DNA of 64,000 bases from Marsupella aquatica (GCA_973895155.1 OZ316893.1:27156001-27220000), one strand, 5' to 3'. Numbered from the stretch's first letter, positions 22,148 through 32,893 are shown. The notes: generated by a model not told the origin, from the letters alone. A program made the numbers and translations.

Positions 22148-24350
22148 ACAGGCAGCCTTGCCTCACTCCCCTTTCCAACTGAATGGGTTCTGTTCACCCG
22201 ACTTTTGTGTTCCGCTTTAGCCTCTTCCCTAGTTCTGTCCTCAATCCTGCCAAGCTCGCCTAACTGAGACTTAGATGGATTATCCCCCAACTCAGTTCTA
22301 AGCTGGTTTGGCGCATCCCTAGATGCACAATGTTCCTATTTGTCGCTCTCTTTTGCTTCTCCCCAATAAATATCACTTCTATAAATCATAGCAGGCTCAG
22401 CACCAAGCCCTGCAAAATGCCTTTGTCACCTATGACCTGACCGGAAGTAGGATCCTTGTAACCCACACGGAGAGCCTAGCAATATACACACTAGTACAAT
22501 TTTCAATCACTCATTTTTTGCGACTCCTTAGCAATGTTAATTGGGGAGTTCAAGGTTGTCCATGCACCTTGTAAGTGGATGTGCTGCAAACATCCCATCA
22601 TAAGTAAAAGGGCTTGTCCACTATCCAAGTTGAATGTCTTAGTGCTAAGTTACATTAGGTGCCCCTTCATGTCCACCATGATGACATTGAGCCACGTTCA
22701 AACCTCACATGTCTTCCCCTTGCCAAATGTGATAGCCCCTTACATGTGTGACACACCAAGTCACCACTGCCCCTTCCCAAAGCTAAAGAGCCCCTTAGAT
22801 GTGACACATTCAGGACTAATTGTACACTGCCTAACATTCACTAGACCATGTACCAATCGATTAGGCCTTATGAGCGAGAAGAATGAAAAGGGAATGGATG
22901 GGGTATGACATGCATGACAGTAAACAGGAAACAGGTTTCTGGTACCAGCAAAAATTTACTGTTACCAGAAAAATGACAATGTAAAAATGTTTCCTAAAAA
23001 ATCACATTTATAAAATAAAAAATTGTCGACAACTTTTTTTGGCTAGCTTTGGGCGTTAGCAAAAAAATATTTTCGACCAAAAAGAAAAAAATTCAAAAAA
23101 AATTCAAAAAAAATTCAAAAAAAATTATCACTCATTTTCCTGTTACCAGTTTTTGTTTCCTGTTAATGTTTGCTATTTCCTGTCGTTTGTAAATATCATA
23201 AATACCCCAAATGGATGTCTTGTGCCTTACACTCACAATATGCACAACAACACTCACAATCCCCATCGTCATTGTTTGCTGTTTCCTGTCGTTTATAAAT
23301 ACCCCAAATGGATGTCTTGTGCCTTACACTCACAATGTGCACAACAACACTCACAATCCCCATGGTCGCATGGTCTGTAACTTTGTGTCTTTCATGGGCA
23401 AAGGTTTAGGGTGCTACTTCATTGCAACAACATTGGAGCGACCAAGGTTGTGAGCGTTTAAGGAAGTGGGTGTGACCAAGGCTGTTTGAGCTGCGATGCT
23501 TGAGCGCCAATTCTTGTTCAGTCTCATTCGTGCTAGTTCTTGTTCAGTCTCATTCTTGCTAGTTCTCGTTCAGTCTTGTTCATTGAGAGTTGTAACGCAT
23601 TGTTCTTTCTTGGGCGGAGGTGTGTTGCAATACTAGAGCGGGCGACATTGGATGGTCTTGACTCTTCTCAACTGAAGTGCGGGGTTTAGGGTGTCAACTC
23701 CTCTCAACTGATCTTTGGGCGGTGGGGGGTGCGGCTGGTGTTGACTCATCGGTGTGAGAGTCCCATGCAATGCTGTGTGGTGCTTCATTGTGCTTCATAG
23801 TGTCTCTTTGGCACTTCAGGTAGGACTATAAGTGCCATCGTAAGTACTTTGAATTCTCACTGTTATTGTAAAGGGCAACATCGCTCCTCTTGCGATGATC
23901 CCCAGCCCCCTAAGCACTTTAGGGCTTTTCTGTAAGGCCAACCTCTTTATATGCTTCCCATCCTCTGAGGATGATTGAATGTTGGTTCAGTAGAATAGGC
24001 TCATAGTTTGGCTCTCTTGCTCAATTATCTCCTTGTTGTCACTTGCTCTTTGTGTCTCTCTCCAATTTGTTTATACTTTGTTTGTTCATCTTAACTCTCC
24101 ATCTTCTCTCTCCTGCTCAATGCTTTCCTCAGCTCTGTTGGTCTCTCTGCCTCTCCTCTCTTCAAGAGTTCACTATTTGGTCGTCCTATTCTCCTCTCTT
24201 GCTCAATTCTCTCCTTTCTCTCTCTCGCTCTGTGTGTCTCACTCCGTCTTGCTCTTCCATCGTCTCCGCTCTCCATTGTCCTCTCTCTTGCACAATTCTC
24301 TCTCTCGCTCCTCAAGTACAAAAATCTCTCCCTCTCGTATGCATGCCCAT
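22148..24350. other. Intergenic sequence with local duplications and CT-rich stretch
   Basis: No conserved coding sequence. An open frame at 22534-22908 has no recognisable motif. Poly-A and AATTCAAAAAAA runs occur around 23090-23125. A direct duplication of roughly 90 bp (around 23190-23264 and 23280-23361) contains CCCCAAATGGATGTCTTGTG and CACAACAACACTCACAATCC. From 24030 to 24330 the plus strand is CT-rich, which produces long but meaningless frames on both strands. I found no 5-prime LTR, gag or protease of the neighbouring gypsy element here. Confidence 0.5.
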
Positions 24351-24579
24351 TGATCACTATAGCAATCTCAGGTCGGGCCGGGATCGAACTTGGATTTCAC
24401 TATGGAAGTGTAGATGGGATCATAGTATATTGTTGGCGCTTACATTCTACTTTGGTTGTGAAGCTTCAATTGCTCTAATGCTATACACTAGTATTCTAGT
24501 CTATGGAAGTGTTGTGCAAACTAAGGTGGGGTGCGGGGGGTTTTTCTTTGCCTCTAGTGAGCTGCAATTTCAATTGTAG

Positions 24580-25503
24580 AGTGCTTATTTTCTTCAGGCA
24601 GAAATTCCTGTGCGTCGTTATTTGTATGTGGAGACAGATGAGACAGCACGGAGGGTCTCATTGCGACATGTGGCTATGTTGGTGGATAGATATCCACAAT
24701 TGCTGCTAGTGGATGTTGTTTGTGGTTATCAGCATGCACTACCTGTTGATATTTCATTGTTGGGGGCGGATCATCTACATCGTGTTGGCCCCATTGATTT
24801 GGTGATTGCTGGTTGACCATGTCAGGGCCAATCTAGAGCTGGCGTTGGGCATGGACTTCATGATCCACGCTCTGCATTATTTTGGGAGATGTTATGGGTG
24901 CTGCGTCATCTCTAGCTACATCAGACACAGTCTCCAACATACATTTTGGAGAATGTGCCATTGTTAGGTGATGATCGTAGTCGGATTGTTGCCAGTGTTC
25001 ACCAGGTGAGGTCTTGGATTGGACCTGCTATGTTATTGGATACTACATGTGTGGATTCTCGTGCACATCGTCCACGCTTGTGGTGGACTAATTTGATCCC
25101 ATGTGAGGTGCTGAAGCGCGCATTTGACAGCATTCCACGCTCACCCGCCTTAGTGGTGGATGCTATTTTGGATCTAGGGCGTCGTGCATAGGGTGTGACC
25201 CAACCTGATAGACCTCCATTGGCAATGGTCAATGCAGTTGGGCGCCCACGTTGTGCATTACCCACTCTTGTAAGCCACTCTACTTCATATGCATTCAGAG
25301 CAGGTGGCCCTGGACTTGTGTGGGACACAGCTCTCCAGCAGTTAGTGGAACCTACTGCTGATGAGAGAGAGCGTGCTATGGGATTTTTGACTGGCACCAC
25401 TGTAGTTGCCTCTGTGTCAGAGGGTTTGCGGCGCCAGGTTCTTGGTCAAGCAATGGATCTGAATTGTTTGACTTGGATTATCAGCTTGGGAGTAGCTGAA
25501 TAG
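24580..25503 (+). pseudogene. C5-cytosine DNA methyltransferase domain of the gypsy element
   Basis: One frame runs across this stretch and is broken only by TGA 24814, TAG 24913, TAG 25189 and TAG 25501. Ordered C5-MTase motifs are visible. They start with a degraded cofactor-side region (IPVRRYLYVETD). Motif IV is PCQGQSRAG...DPRSALF with the catalytic Cys codon at 24820. Motif VI is ENV at 24949-24957, and motif VIII is RAHRPRLWWTN near 25060. The C-terminal motifs are ERAMGF with TGTT, and LGQAMDLN near 25441. A Trp before PCQ would fit, and TGG-to-TGA explains the first stop. Family knowledge: these enzymes transfer methyl from SAM to cytosine C5 through that Cys. Motif VIII resembles DNMT3/DRM-type enzymes (RARxFWxN), but I cannot fix the subfamily. 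The N-terminal glycine-rich motif I is not clear. The same frame continues into reverse transcriptase, so it was probably part of the polyprotein. Confidence 0.85.
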
Positions 25504-27180
25504 TTGCGGATGCGCTCTGCTGGAATTACTGATTGTCCCTTGGTGAGCTTGCGGTCCACTGAGACAGTACTGACCACAGTTGGGGGCGAGCAGATAGTCC
25601 ATGGACCTATGGCAGGATTGGCCAAGGCTGGACAGATTGTTGAGCAGGAAGGGACTGCTCAATCTACTACTAAATAGCAATCATTGGCTATCTCTTCTAC
25701 CCTACAAAGAGATATTAGGGATTTGGTGGAGAGTTGGGAACCATAGCTTGGCCTTAAGTTGACAGGGGAGGAGAGACGTTGCATGCATCGATTCCCGAAG
25801 AGTTACTGGAATTGTTTTGCATTTAGCATGAAGGATTTGGGGACATTAAAGGGTCCTGGTATTCAGATTGAATTGGCTAGTGATGCGCCAATCTTTCGTA
25901 GGCCATATCATTACAGTGACATGGAAAAGAGCTTTGATTCAAAGCATAACTCAAGATTTGTTGGAGGCTGGATTGGTGGAGATTTCATATGGGGAGTATG
26001 CATCTACCACAGTGATGCCAGCCAAGAAGGATGTGCATGGCAATTACACAGATAGGCGCATGTGTGGTGATTACAAACCCATTAATCGCCAGACAAAATC
26101 TGATAGATATGCCATGCCCACACCTGAGGAGATCTTTGATGCTGTGGGACATGCAAAGGTTTTCAGTTCATTGGATCTGAGGGTAGGGTACCATCAGCTT
26201 CCAATTAGGCATGCTGACTGGTCCAAGATAGTATTCTGGGGGATTGATTCTTATGGCAAAGATCGTTTGTATCAGTGGTATTCTTACCATTTGGGTTGAA
26301 GAATGCACCAGCTGAGTTCCAGAGAGTCATGGATCGAATCCTTGTAGGTTTGGATTTTGTCAGATGTTATATTGATGATATTTTGGTTTATTCTTCTATT
26401 GTGGAAGAACATCAGCAGCACTTGTAGATTGTGTTGGAGAGATTGAGAGCACATGGGTTGAAGCTCCATCCTAGCAAGTGTAAGTTCTTCCAAGACCAAA
26501 TTGAGTATTTGGGCCACGCTATATACCCAGGGGGATTGGGTGTACAGCAGACTAAAGTGGAGGCCATTACACAGATTCCTTGTCCTACTGATGTGAGTAG
26601 AGTTCATGCATTCTTGGGATTGGCGAGCTACTAAAGGAGGTATGTTAAAGGATTTAGCCAGCTTGCTAAACCTTTGACCATACTCACTAAGTTGGATCAG
26701 GAATGGATTTGGGATGATGACCAAGAGCATGCCTTTCAGGAGTTGAAGCAAAGGTTGGCACCATCCCCTATTTTGAGAAGACCCATTTCAGGCAGACCAT
26801 TTCAACTACACACTGATTGGAGTGGAGTAGGACTTGGAGCAGTGCTGACTCAGAAGGATGATGAGGGGAATGAGTTTGTTGTGGCTTATGCCAGTAGATC
26901 AAACAATTCAGCAGAGGCTAAGTATAGCTCTTATGAGGGAGAGTGTTTGGCAGCAGTGACTGTGGGCTGTTGCACATTTTCGTTGCTACTTGTTTGGTAA
27001 CCCCTTCACCTTGATCATTGATCATCAACCTCTTAAGTGGTTAATGGAGTTTGACAAGCTTACAGGGAAGCTTGCACGATGGGCGTTGTTACAGGAGTAT
27101 GATTTCCAGGTGGTGCATAGGCCTGGAAAAGTGAACTTGGATGCAGATGGATTAAACCGCAATCCATGTACCAGTCAGCA
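25504..27180 (+). pseudogene. Gypsy reverse transcriptase and RNase H
   Basis: RT begins after a short linker (stops TAG 25675 and 25744) with GPGIQIELASDAPIFRRPY. It continues in a shifted frame with LLEAGLVE, RMCGDYKPIN, FSSLDLRVGYHQL, then back to the first frame with LPFGLKNAPAEFQ. The catalytic YIDDILVYS lies near 26369-26395. Further stops are TAG 26425 and TAA 26632. The RT thumb/connection (FLGLASY, RRYVKGFS) and RNase H (FQLHTDWSGVGLGAVLTQ, YSSYEGECLAAV) follow. The end (IIDHQPLKWL, ARWALLQEYDF) is in the next frame from 26990. There is no protease between methyltransferase and RT. At least three frame changes and several stops make this copy inactive. Confidence 0.93.
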
Positions 27181-28643
27181 AGATGAGACTGGAGCCAGAT
27201 GGCATGATGAGTCAGATAAGGAGATGGTGCCAGGATGGCATGCATCTGCCTTTCTTTGTTGGGTGCCAGCATATAGTGGATCCGTGGACTCTACCTCATT
27301 GGATGGAGTGAATGAGGAGTCTTCAGATGTGGATGTTGGTGAGGTAACTTCTGGACAACAAGATATTCACAATGATGTGAGAGTGTTGGAATATCTGCGT
27401 AGTGGTTCTATTGTTGGCAGTGTTGATGCCAAAGAACGTGACAGGGTCCTACAGAGAGCCAAGAGGTTTCGATGGGAGGGAAACCATCTTTTGAGAGTAT
27501 TGCATGATGGTAGGGTGTTGGTGGTACCAAAACCATCACAACAAGTACATTTGGTGCGACATGCACACGAGGAGTTGGGGCACTTTGGTGTGAAGCACAC
27601 TTATAGCTTGCTACAGACACAGTATTGGTGGCATGGTATGCACATTCATGTCCAGCAGTTGATAGCTAAGTGTGTGGTATGTGATAGAGTGAGAGCATCA
27701 TTTAATGCTCCCACTCCCCAGTTGCACCCGTTGCCGATCATGGGTTTGGGATATCATTGGAGTTTGGATTTTGCTGGTCCATTACCTCTTACCCAACGTC
27801 ATAATCGGTATGTTTTGGTCATGGTGGAGCACTTCTCCAAATGGATTGAGCTAGTGGGATTACCCGATAAAGCTAGTGGAGGAGTTGCTACTACATTTTT
27901 GGATTGTGTACTCAGTCATTTTGGAGCACCAGCTGAGGTGTTGACTGATCAGGGAACTGAGTTCCGTGGAGAGTTTGAGAGTTTGTGTGAACAAGCTCTG
28001 ATTGATCATCGTACTACCTCTCGTGATCATCCTGAGGCAGATGGATTAGCTGAGAGAGTTGTGCAAACTGTGAAGAGAGGATTGCGTAAGTATGGCTTGC
28101 AGGTTAGTCATTTGGGAGATTGAGATCTCGAGCTACATTGGTTAGCTATGGGCTACCATTTCAGTCGGCAAGCATCACTTGCATCCTTCTCACCTTACTT
28201 TTTGCTCTATGGTAGAGAGCTAGATTTGCCAGCAGCTATTCGTCGTGATGCTGCACCAGTTGTGAACTTGGATGATCTTGATGTTTGGATCAAGGTGTGT
28301 TCAGAGAGAGCACGGGTATTTCAGAGAGTGATGCCCATGGATTTTGACAACCTTGCCATTGCCCAACATCATGATACTTTGAGGTATGCCACTATTCGTG
28401 GAGGAGGTTACCGTGCAAGCATTCGACAATTTCATCCTGGTGATTATGTTTATTTGCAGCAGACAGCACCCACAACACTTGATGTGACCGCAGGCCAGAC
28501 AATCTTACGTGTCCGTGAAGTGTTGCCTTCTGGTGTCTTGATGTTGGAGGGACGCGATGGTATGGTTTGGAAGGATCATGTGCGCAATTGTGCACCATGT
28601 CACCTTCCCAACATTGATGGTACAGTAGAGCCAAGCTTGGCAC
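27181..28643 (+). pseudogene. Gypsy integrase
   Basis: One frame (26990-28123 and, after TGA 28121, 28148-28726) encodes the integrase. An HHCC zinc finger (HAHEELGHFG ... CVVC) is followed by the catalytic core. The three acidic residues lie in SLDFAGPLP, TDQGTEF and HPEADGLAER, the D,D-35-E pattern. The tail has the usual YGRELDLP motif and a basic GxYRASIRQFHPGDYVYL block. The TGA at 28121 most likely replaced a Trp (TGG). Beyond the core the protein runs straight into the PHD-like finger. The integrase frame is the least damaged part of the element. Confidence 0.93.
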
Positions 28644-28803
28644 ATGTTCGTGTTGGCTTGAAATGTATATTGTGTGGATTTGCTCAGGGAGCAGCTACTA
28701 TGTTGATTTGTGATAAGTGTTCTTGAGGATGGCACATGTCGTGTTTGACACCACCATGCAGGTGATTCCTAGTGGATCATGGTTGTGTCCTCAGTGTCGG
28801 TGA
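28644..28803 (+). pseudogene. PHD-finger-like module at the integrase C-terminus
   Basis: After the integrase the frame gives CILCG (first Cys codon 28664), then LICDKCS, a TGA at 28724, then GWHMSCLTPP. A one-base shift near 28757 leads to IPSGSWLCPQCR and a stop at 28801-28803. The spacing C-x2-C, C-x2-C, H-x2-C, W-x-C-x2-C and the wording ICDKC-GWHM-CL-PP-GSW-CP-C are those of a C4HC3 PHD finger, a module that usually reads the histone H3 tail. It sits where chromoviruses carry a chromodomain. The stop and frameshift mean this copy cannot make it. Confidence 0.85.
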
Positions 28804-28978
28804 AGCCGACTAGTTATCATTTGTGTTCTCTTGGCAGATATGGATTGCAGGTAGGTGATCAATGGGGCTCACTTGCACCCGGCCCCCTGATCTTCACACC
28901 TAAAAAGGTGTATATCAACCTTGTAGAACTCACGGCTAGCTAGAGTTAGGGGACCTTACTCCCAGCTAGGGGGGCAAT

Positions 28979-29447
28979 TGTGGGTTTTGGACATGTGTGG
29001 ACATGAGTTCCACTTTTATTCCATTCTCTTGTGTTTGTGATTTGGCAGTGTGACTATGTCTGGATGTATGTGACAAGCGATGTATGTTGTGTAGCGATGT
29101 GTATGCGCACGACAGCTGTCACACCATTCTAGGTAGTGTTAGAGTGTATCGTACTATCTAGATCCGTATGTTTGGTATGTGTGCTCTATGAGCCAATAAG
29201 GTTCCGTCCGGTTTGTGTGAGAGGGTACTTCTCACTTGTGAGGCATTGAAAGGTCATCTTTCAATGTTGAGGCTTGGAGAGAGAGGAGCTTGAGTGGCTA
29301 TGGTGGCTATGAGCTCCGCTTGTGTAACGTGCATTCCTTGAGTAGTGCAAGGTGCATTGGCTTGACATACGTGTGTGATCGGATTGGTGCGAGATCGATG
29401 GGGTATTGTTGACCGGGATCGTTGTGCCGATTGTTGAGGAGATTATT
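28979..29447 (+). repeat. 3-prime LTR of the gypsy element
   Basis: Starts TGTGGGTTTTGGACATG right after the purine tract GGGGGGCAAT and runs about 469 bp, to where the same start sequence repeats at 29448. The exact ends are uncertain by a base or two. The first 130 bp differ from the second copy at three positions only. It contains an imperfect GACAGCTGTC palindrome near 29110. Confidence 0.75.
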
Positions 29448-29582
29448 GTGGGTTTTGGACATGTGTGGACATGAGTTCCACTTTTATTCCATTCTCTTGT
29501 GTTTGTGATGTGGCAGTGTGACTATGTCTGGATGTATGTGACAAGCAATGTATGTTGTGTAGTGATGTGTATGCGCACGACA
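29448..29582 (+). repeat. Partial second gypsy LTR
   Basis: A 135 bp direct repeat of the first part of the LTR at 28979, about 98 percent identical by eye (three substitutions). It stops at CGCACGACAA, where minus-strand LINE sequence begins. It follows the first LTR with no internal sequence between. This suggests a tandem or recombined copy truncated by a deletion. Confidence 0.8.
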
Positions 29583-29741
29583 ACATCCATATAGTGAGAC
29601 CCCTAAGTGTTTTCCCTAGCTCTTTTGGCTTCCACCATGGCAAACAAGAATTTTGATGGCTCATCCCCCTATCCAAGCTAATTAATCCTAGCAATACTCT
29701 TATTATGATGAGCTTCTTCTAGTTCCCTTTCTCTTACATTC
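29583..29741 (-). mobile_element. LINE fragment 3 (region after the endonuclease)
   Basis: Read on the minus strand, this piece encodes a stretch of the kind ELEEAHHNKSIARIN, then GDEPSKFLF. This matches the segment between endonuclease and reverse transcriptase in plant L1-type LINEs (WL-x-GD-x-SKFF pattern). It continues the frame of the LINE fragment that ends at 33749 once element B is removed. It breaks off at the partial gypsy LTR, so the reverse transcriptase domain is missing. Confidence 0.7.
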
Positions 29742-30108
29742 TGTGACGTCGCCGGTACGGTGGCTAATAAATGATTCGGCCTAACCACGCTTAACACGCG
29801 CAGTAGAGGTATCTTAGGCCGTAATTATTAGCATAACGACAGTATTTAGGTAGCCATTATGAGTAGAAAATCATTAGTCAATAAGGGGCATTCATGTTCG
29901 GGCTGGTGGCGGGTTGCCATTCGCATGCCCGGGTTGCGAGCGTGTAATGGGCCCTCCCCTTTCCCCCTCGGGTCTGTATAACAAACTTTGGGAGGTGGCC
30001 ACTGACACGCGCTGACCCAGACTGGTGGAGTGGCCGGTACACTGCAAGCGTGAAAGGCTCGGCATATAAGCGATGAGGAAGCGACGGGCGATCAATGAGC
30101 TCTCAGGG

Positions 30109-30117
30109 TATAAAAAG
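30109..30117 (+). promoter_or_regulatory. TATA-like box in element B
   Basis: TATAAAAAG lies 370 bp inside the left end of element B and about 200 bp before the coding region. It is a plausible element promoter by sequence and position only. Confidence 0.4.
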
Positions 30118-30322
30118 GGGGTCGATCCTTTGCAGTGCACCAATTCTTCAGTCCACGCGCCAGCTTCGACCCTAGTTCTCTCGCTTATCTTTAGTCGCCT
30201 TCCATCTCCTTTGAATGTCGCACACGATCCTTTCCAGTTTGGCCATATGATTCTGGACGCAGTTCCTGTCTATTGGAGGGCACTTGGCCGACTCGTTGAA
30301 ACACGCCAACCCGTGACAATAC

Positions 30323-31581
30323 GAGATTGAACGCGAGTACAAGAGAGCCATCCGCCTAGCAGGCCTCCATCACTATCTCCTTAACTTTGATTACCCGTCC
30401 CAGAGCGAGCTTTACCAACCCGAAGAAATATCAGGGTACTTCTTCAACGGAGGCAAATATATCGGCTTCTGGGAGACATTGCTTTGGCTCCCGGACAAGG
30501 TCTTCAATATCCCGGGCACGATCGACTTACAACGGCACCACTTTGACCATATCCCCGCTCGGGTCCAAGACATCATCAACAGCAAGTCCAGTGCTACCCG
30601 ATCTACAAGGGCGTCTACACTTGCATCAGAAAACCTCTACCGGCACCTACAAAATTTCATGGCAACTACACCATCGATCACCGGTGCCAGCCCAGCCATG
30701 CTCGTACCCGCACCAGTCCAGGCTCAGGCTCAGTCTCAGCCTCAACCTCAACCTCAACCTAGCCGATCCCCACCGCCGGTCGCCCCGCCAGTACAAGTAC
30801 ACTTCGTCGTCAACGTTGTGGACCTCAACGACGATGAAGACGATACCTTGCCCCTGCTCAGGCAGCCTAGAGGAGCAAGCACCCAGGGAGCCGGCACTAC
30901 ATTGGCCCTTCCCCAGACCCGGACTCGAGTAGCAGCTCCAGCGGATAACACGGTGACCGTAGCCTCCCCGGCCCCAATACTAACGGCGGTGGCACTACCC
31001 ATACCCGATTGGGAGGATGGGGAGGTGTCACCCTCCCCAAGCCATCACGGGAGCCAATCTCGGGGAAAGAAGAGGAAGGAACCCGCAGCTGTATCCGGGC
31101 TACCCATGGCCACGGTAGCCGCGGCCAAGGTAACAATGCACCGCATGGGGGAAAACGTGCATAAGAACATCCTCCACCCAAACATGCGGTGTACTTGAAG
31201 ACTCGGGGGTTCGAGCACCTCGCCTCTCTCCCCTGGAACACCTACAGATACTATAGGGAGGACATGACAAAGTTCATCAAGAATTATGACGACGTCCGTC
31301 AACATACTCGGCTGCGGGGAAGGAATATGTCCCTCATAGAGGAGCGGCTCAAGATGATCTTTGGGCTACCCGAGGGCGATCACCGAGTCGAATCACGGGC
31401 TCTCGGGGGCAAGGGAGCCAAGTACCAATCATTGAGTTTTCCCTCTGAGGGGTCAGTGGACAACGGGTTCGTGATGAGGACCTGCCTCATCCTCGAGATA
31501 GCTGAGCGGCTGGAGTTCCAGAGGTATGCCCTCCACATGATGGAACCCCGGGGCGAGATCTCCGCTGCCCAGGTTATCTAG
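30323..31581 (+). pseudogene. Element B ORF, N-terminal and FGLP-type domain
   Basis: The protein appears to begin upstream (VPVYWRALGRLVETR, in another frame). It then runs from 30323 with EREYKRAIRLAGL, GKYIGFWE and a Pro/Gln-rich linker to 31198. A frame change near 31190 leads into GFEHLASLPW, DMTKFIKNYDD, IFGLPEGD, LSFPSEG and NGF. The first part echoes element A (AHFWGCLFERA and an R/E-rich helix) and the second part matches its GLEAFVKLPW, VFGLPMGN, FP and NGF blocks in order. The TAG at 31579 is one step from CAG, and the frame continues after it. I cannot assign a named family. Confidence 0.55.
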
Positions 31582-31611
31582 GTTGAGACCTATCAACCTA
31601 GGAAGTGGGCT

Positions 31612-32893
31612 TTGTACTTCGCTAAGAAGTTCCATGAAGAGATGGAGCGGAAAAGGAAGTCGCTATACATCGGCAGGAAGACGTATTTCGCGAGCCACAT
31701 CGAGATCATTCTCGAGTGGTACACCCGGTTTGATCAACAAACCCTTCCCCAGGTCAACGTAACTAAGTTGGTCCCGACTAAGTGGATCTTCCCGGCCTTG
31801 GAGAGACGGCCTCAACCCGAGGCCCAAAGTTTGGCGGCAACGCAAGCCCCACCCATCCAACCTCCACAGGTAGCGATAGTCATGGCCGAAGAAGTACCAG
31901 AAGAGGCAGTGATCGCAACCTTAGACGCGATCAACCAGGTCAGGCCTGGTGCAGAAGTCGGGGCGGTGGAGGCCTTGCCCGAGCCTGAGGGTCCAGAAGA
32001 CCCACTAGTGGCTATTCCACAGGACAGGCCGATGGTGGAGGAGGACACTCCAACCCCTTCCAACACTACATCCCCAGGGCTGGATGTCACTACCCCGGCT
32101 CCCACGCGAGTTAACGTCTGCCCGTGCCCAACTCCAGACGGGCATAACCTGGACCACTCGGAACTCTTCGTACCGGGTACATTTCTAAATGGGCTTTTGG
32201 GAGATTTCTCCCAACAAATAGCCTGGGATACCGAGGAGTCCATGGCTCGGAAGGTAGCCTACTTCTTCAATCAAGAGTTGGTTACCGCAGTAAAGGCAGA
32301 TCAGGCTCAATCGGAGGCCCTTCAGCGGATAGAGCGGTACTGGGTTGAGTCCGTGTACCTAAAGGATGAAGTTGCGGCTCAAGAGGCGGAGCTTCTGCAA
32401 CTACGACCCAAGGTTGCAGCCGCCGATGAGTTGTTAGCAAATGCGCATGCCCTTACCGCCTTAGCCGAATAGGCCAAAGCCGGGAAGGAGGCCAAGATTG
32501 CACGGCTTCGGACCCAGGTTGACGTACAATTTGAAGAACCAAACTGTCATCTGGCACAAAGACCTAGAGGAGGCCAAAGAGCGGGCCCAGCGTGACACTG
32601 CAGAGATTGCCACTTTGCAGGCCGAAGTGGCATGGCTTCAAGCCGAAGCCGAGAAACAGACCCAGGTGGTGGATAAGCTGAAGAGCAACGCCCAGCAACT
32701 GGAAGAGGCATACCAGGAGGCAGCTGAGGAGACGGACGCGGCAAAGCAAGAAAATGAATCTCTGCTGGACCAAGTCCAGCTCCTCAAGGCGGCAACGATA
32801 GACTCCGTAGGCAACGGGATGGCTGCTCCCACTCGGACGGCTCTGGCAAGCGCACCAGATATTAGCGGAGGGTTAGGCTTAAAATACACTTAG
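31612..32893 (+). pseudogene. Element B ORF, linker and C-terminal coiled coil
   Basis: The same frame as the FGLP part continues after the TAG with TYQPRKWALYFAKKFHEEM and GRKTYFASHIEIILEWY. An acidic Pro/Ala-rich linker and a helical region (QRIERYWVESVYLKDEVAAQ) follow. After a TAG at 32470 and a shift near 32520, the coiled coil resumes (LQAEVAWLQAEAEKQTQ, QQLEEAYQEAAEE). This is the same order as in element A: FGLP block, linker, long coiled coil. A multimerising structural protein is possible but unproven. Confidence 0.5.

Larger units (their letters stand above)
24500..29447 (+). mobile_element. Ty3/gypsy retrotransposon remnant with C5-DNA methyltransferase and PHD finger
   Basis: Visible order: cytosine methyltransferase, reverse transcriptase, RNase H, integrase zinc finger, integrase core, C-terminal PHD-like finger, GGGGGGCAA polypurine tract, then a 3-prime LTR of about 469 bp from 28979. 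The RT-RNase H-integrase order is that of Ty3/gypsy. The 5-prime LTR, gag and protease are absent, so the left end (set near 24500) is a truncation and uncertain. The coding sequence carries ten stops and several frameshifts. A second partial LTR (29448-29582) follows directly, and an antisense LTR fragment lies at 21920-22147, so the family has more than one copy locally. Confidence 0.85.

Noticed and set aside
22534-22908. 124-codon plus-strand frame
   Set aside because: No motif, Cys/His/Pro residues without a regular zinc-binding spacing, and no relation to neighbouring elements.
24033-24579. Long plus-strand frames and an Arg/Glu-rich minus-strand frame
   Set aside because: The region is a CT-rich low-complexity tract. 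Both strands are open because of base bias and no gag motif is visible.
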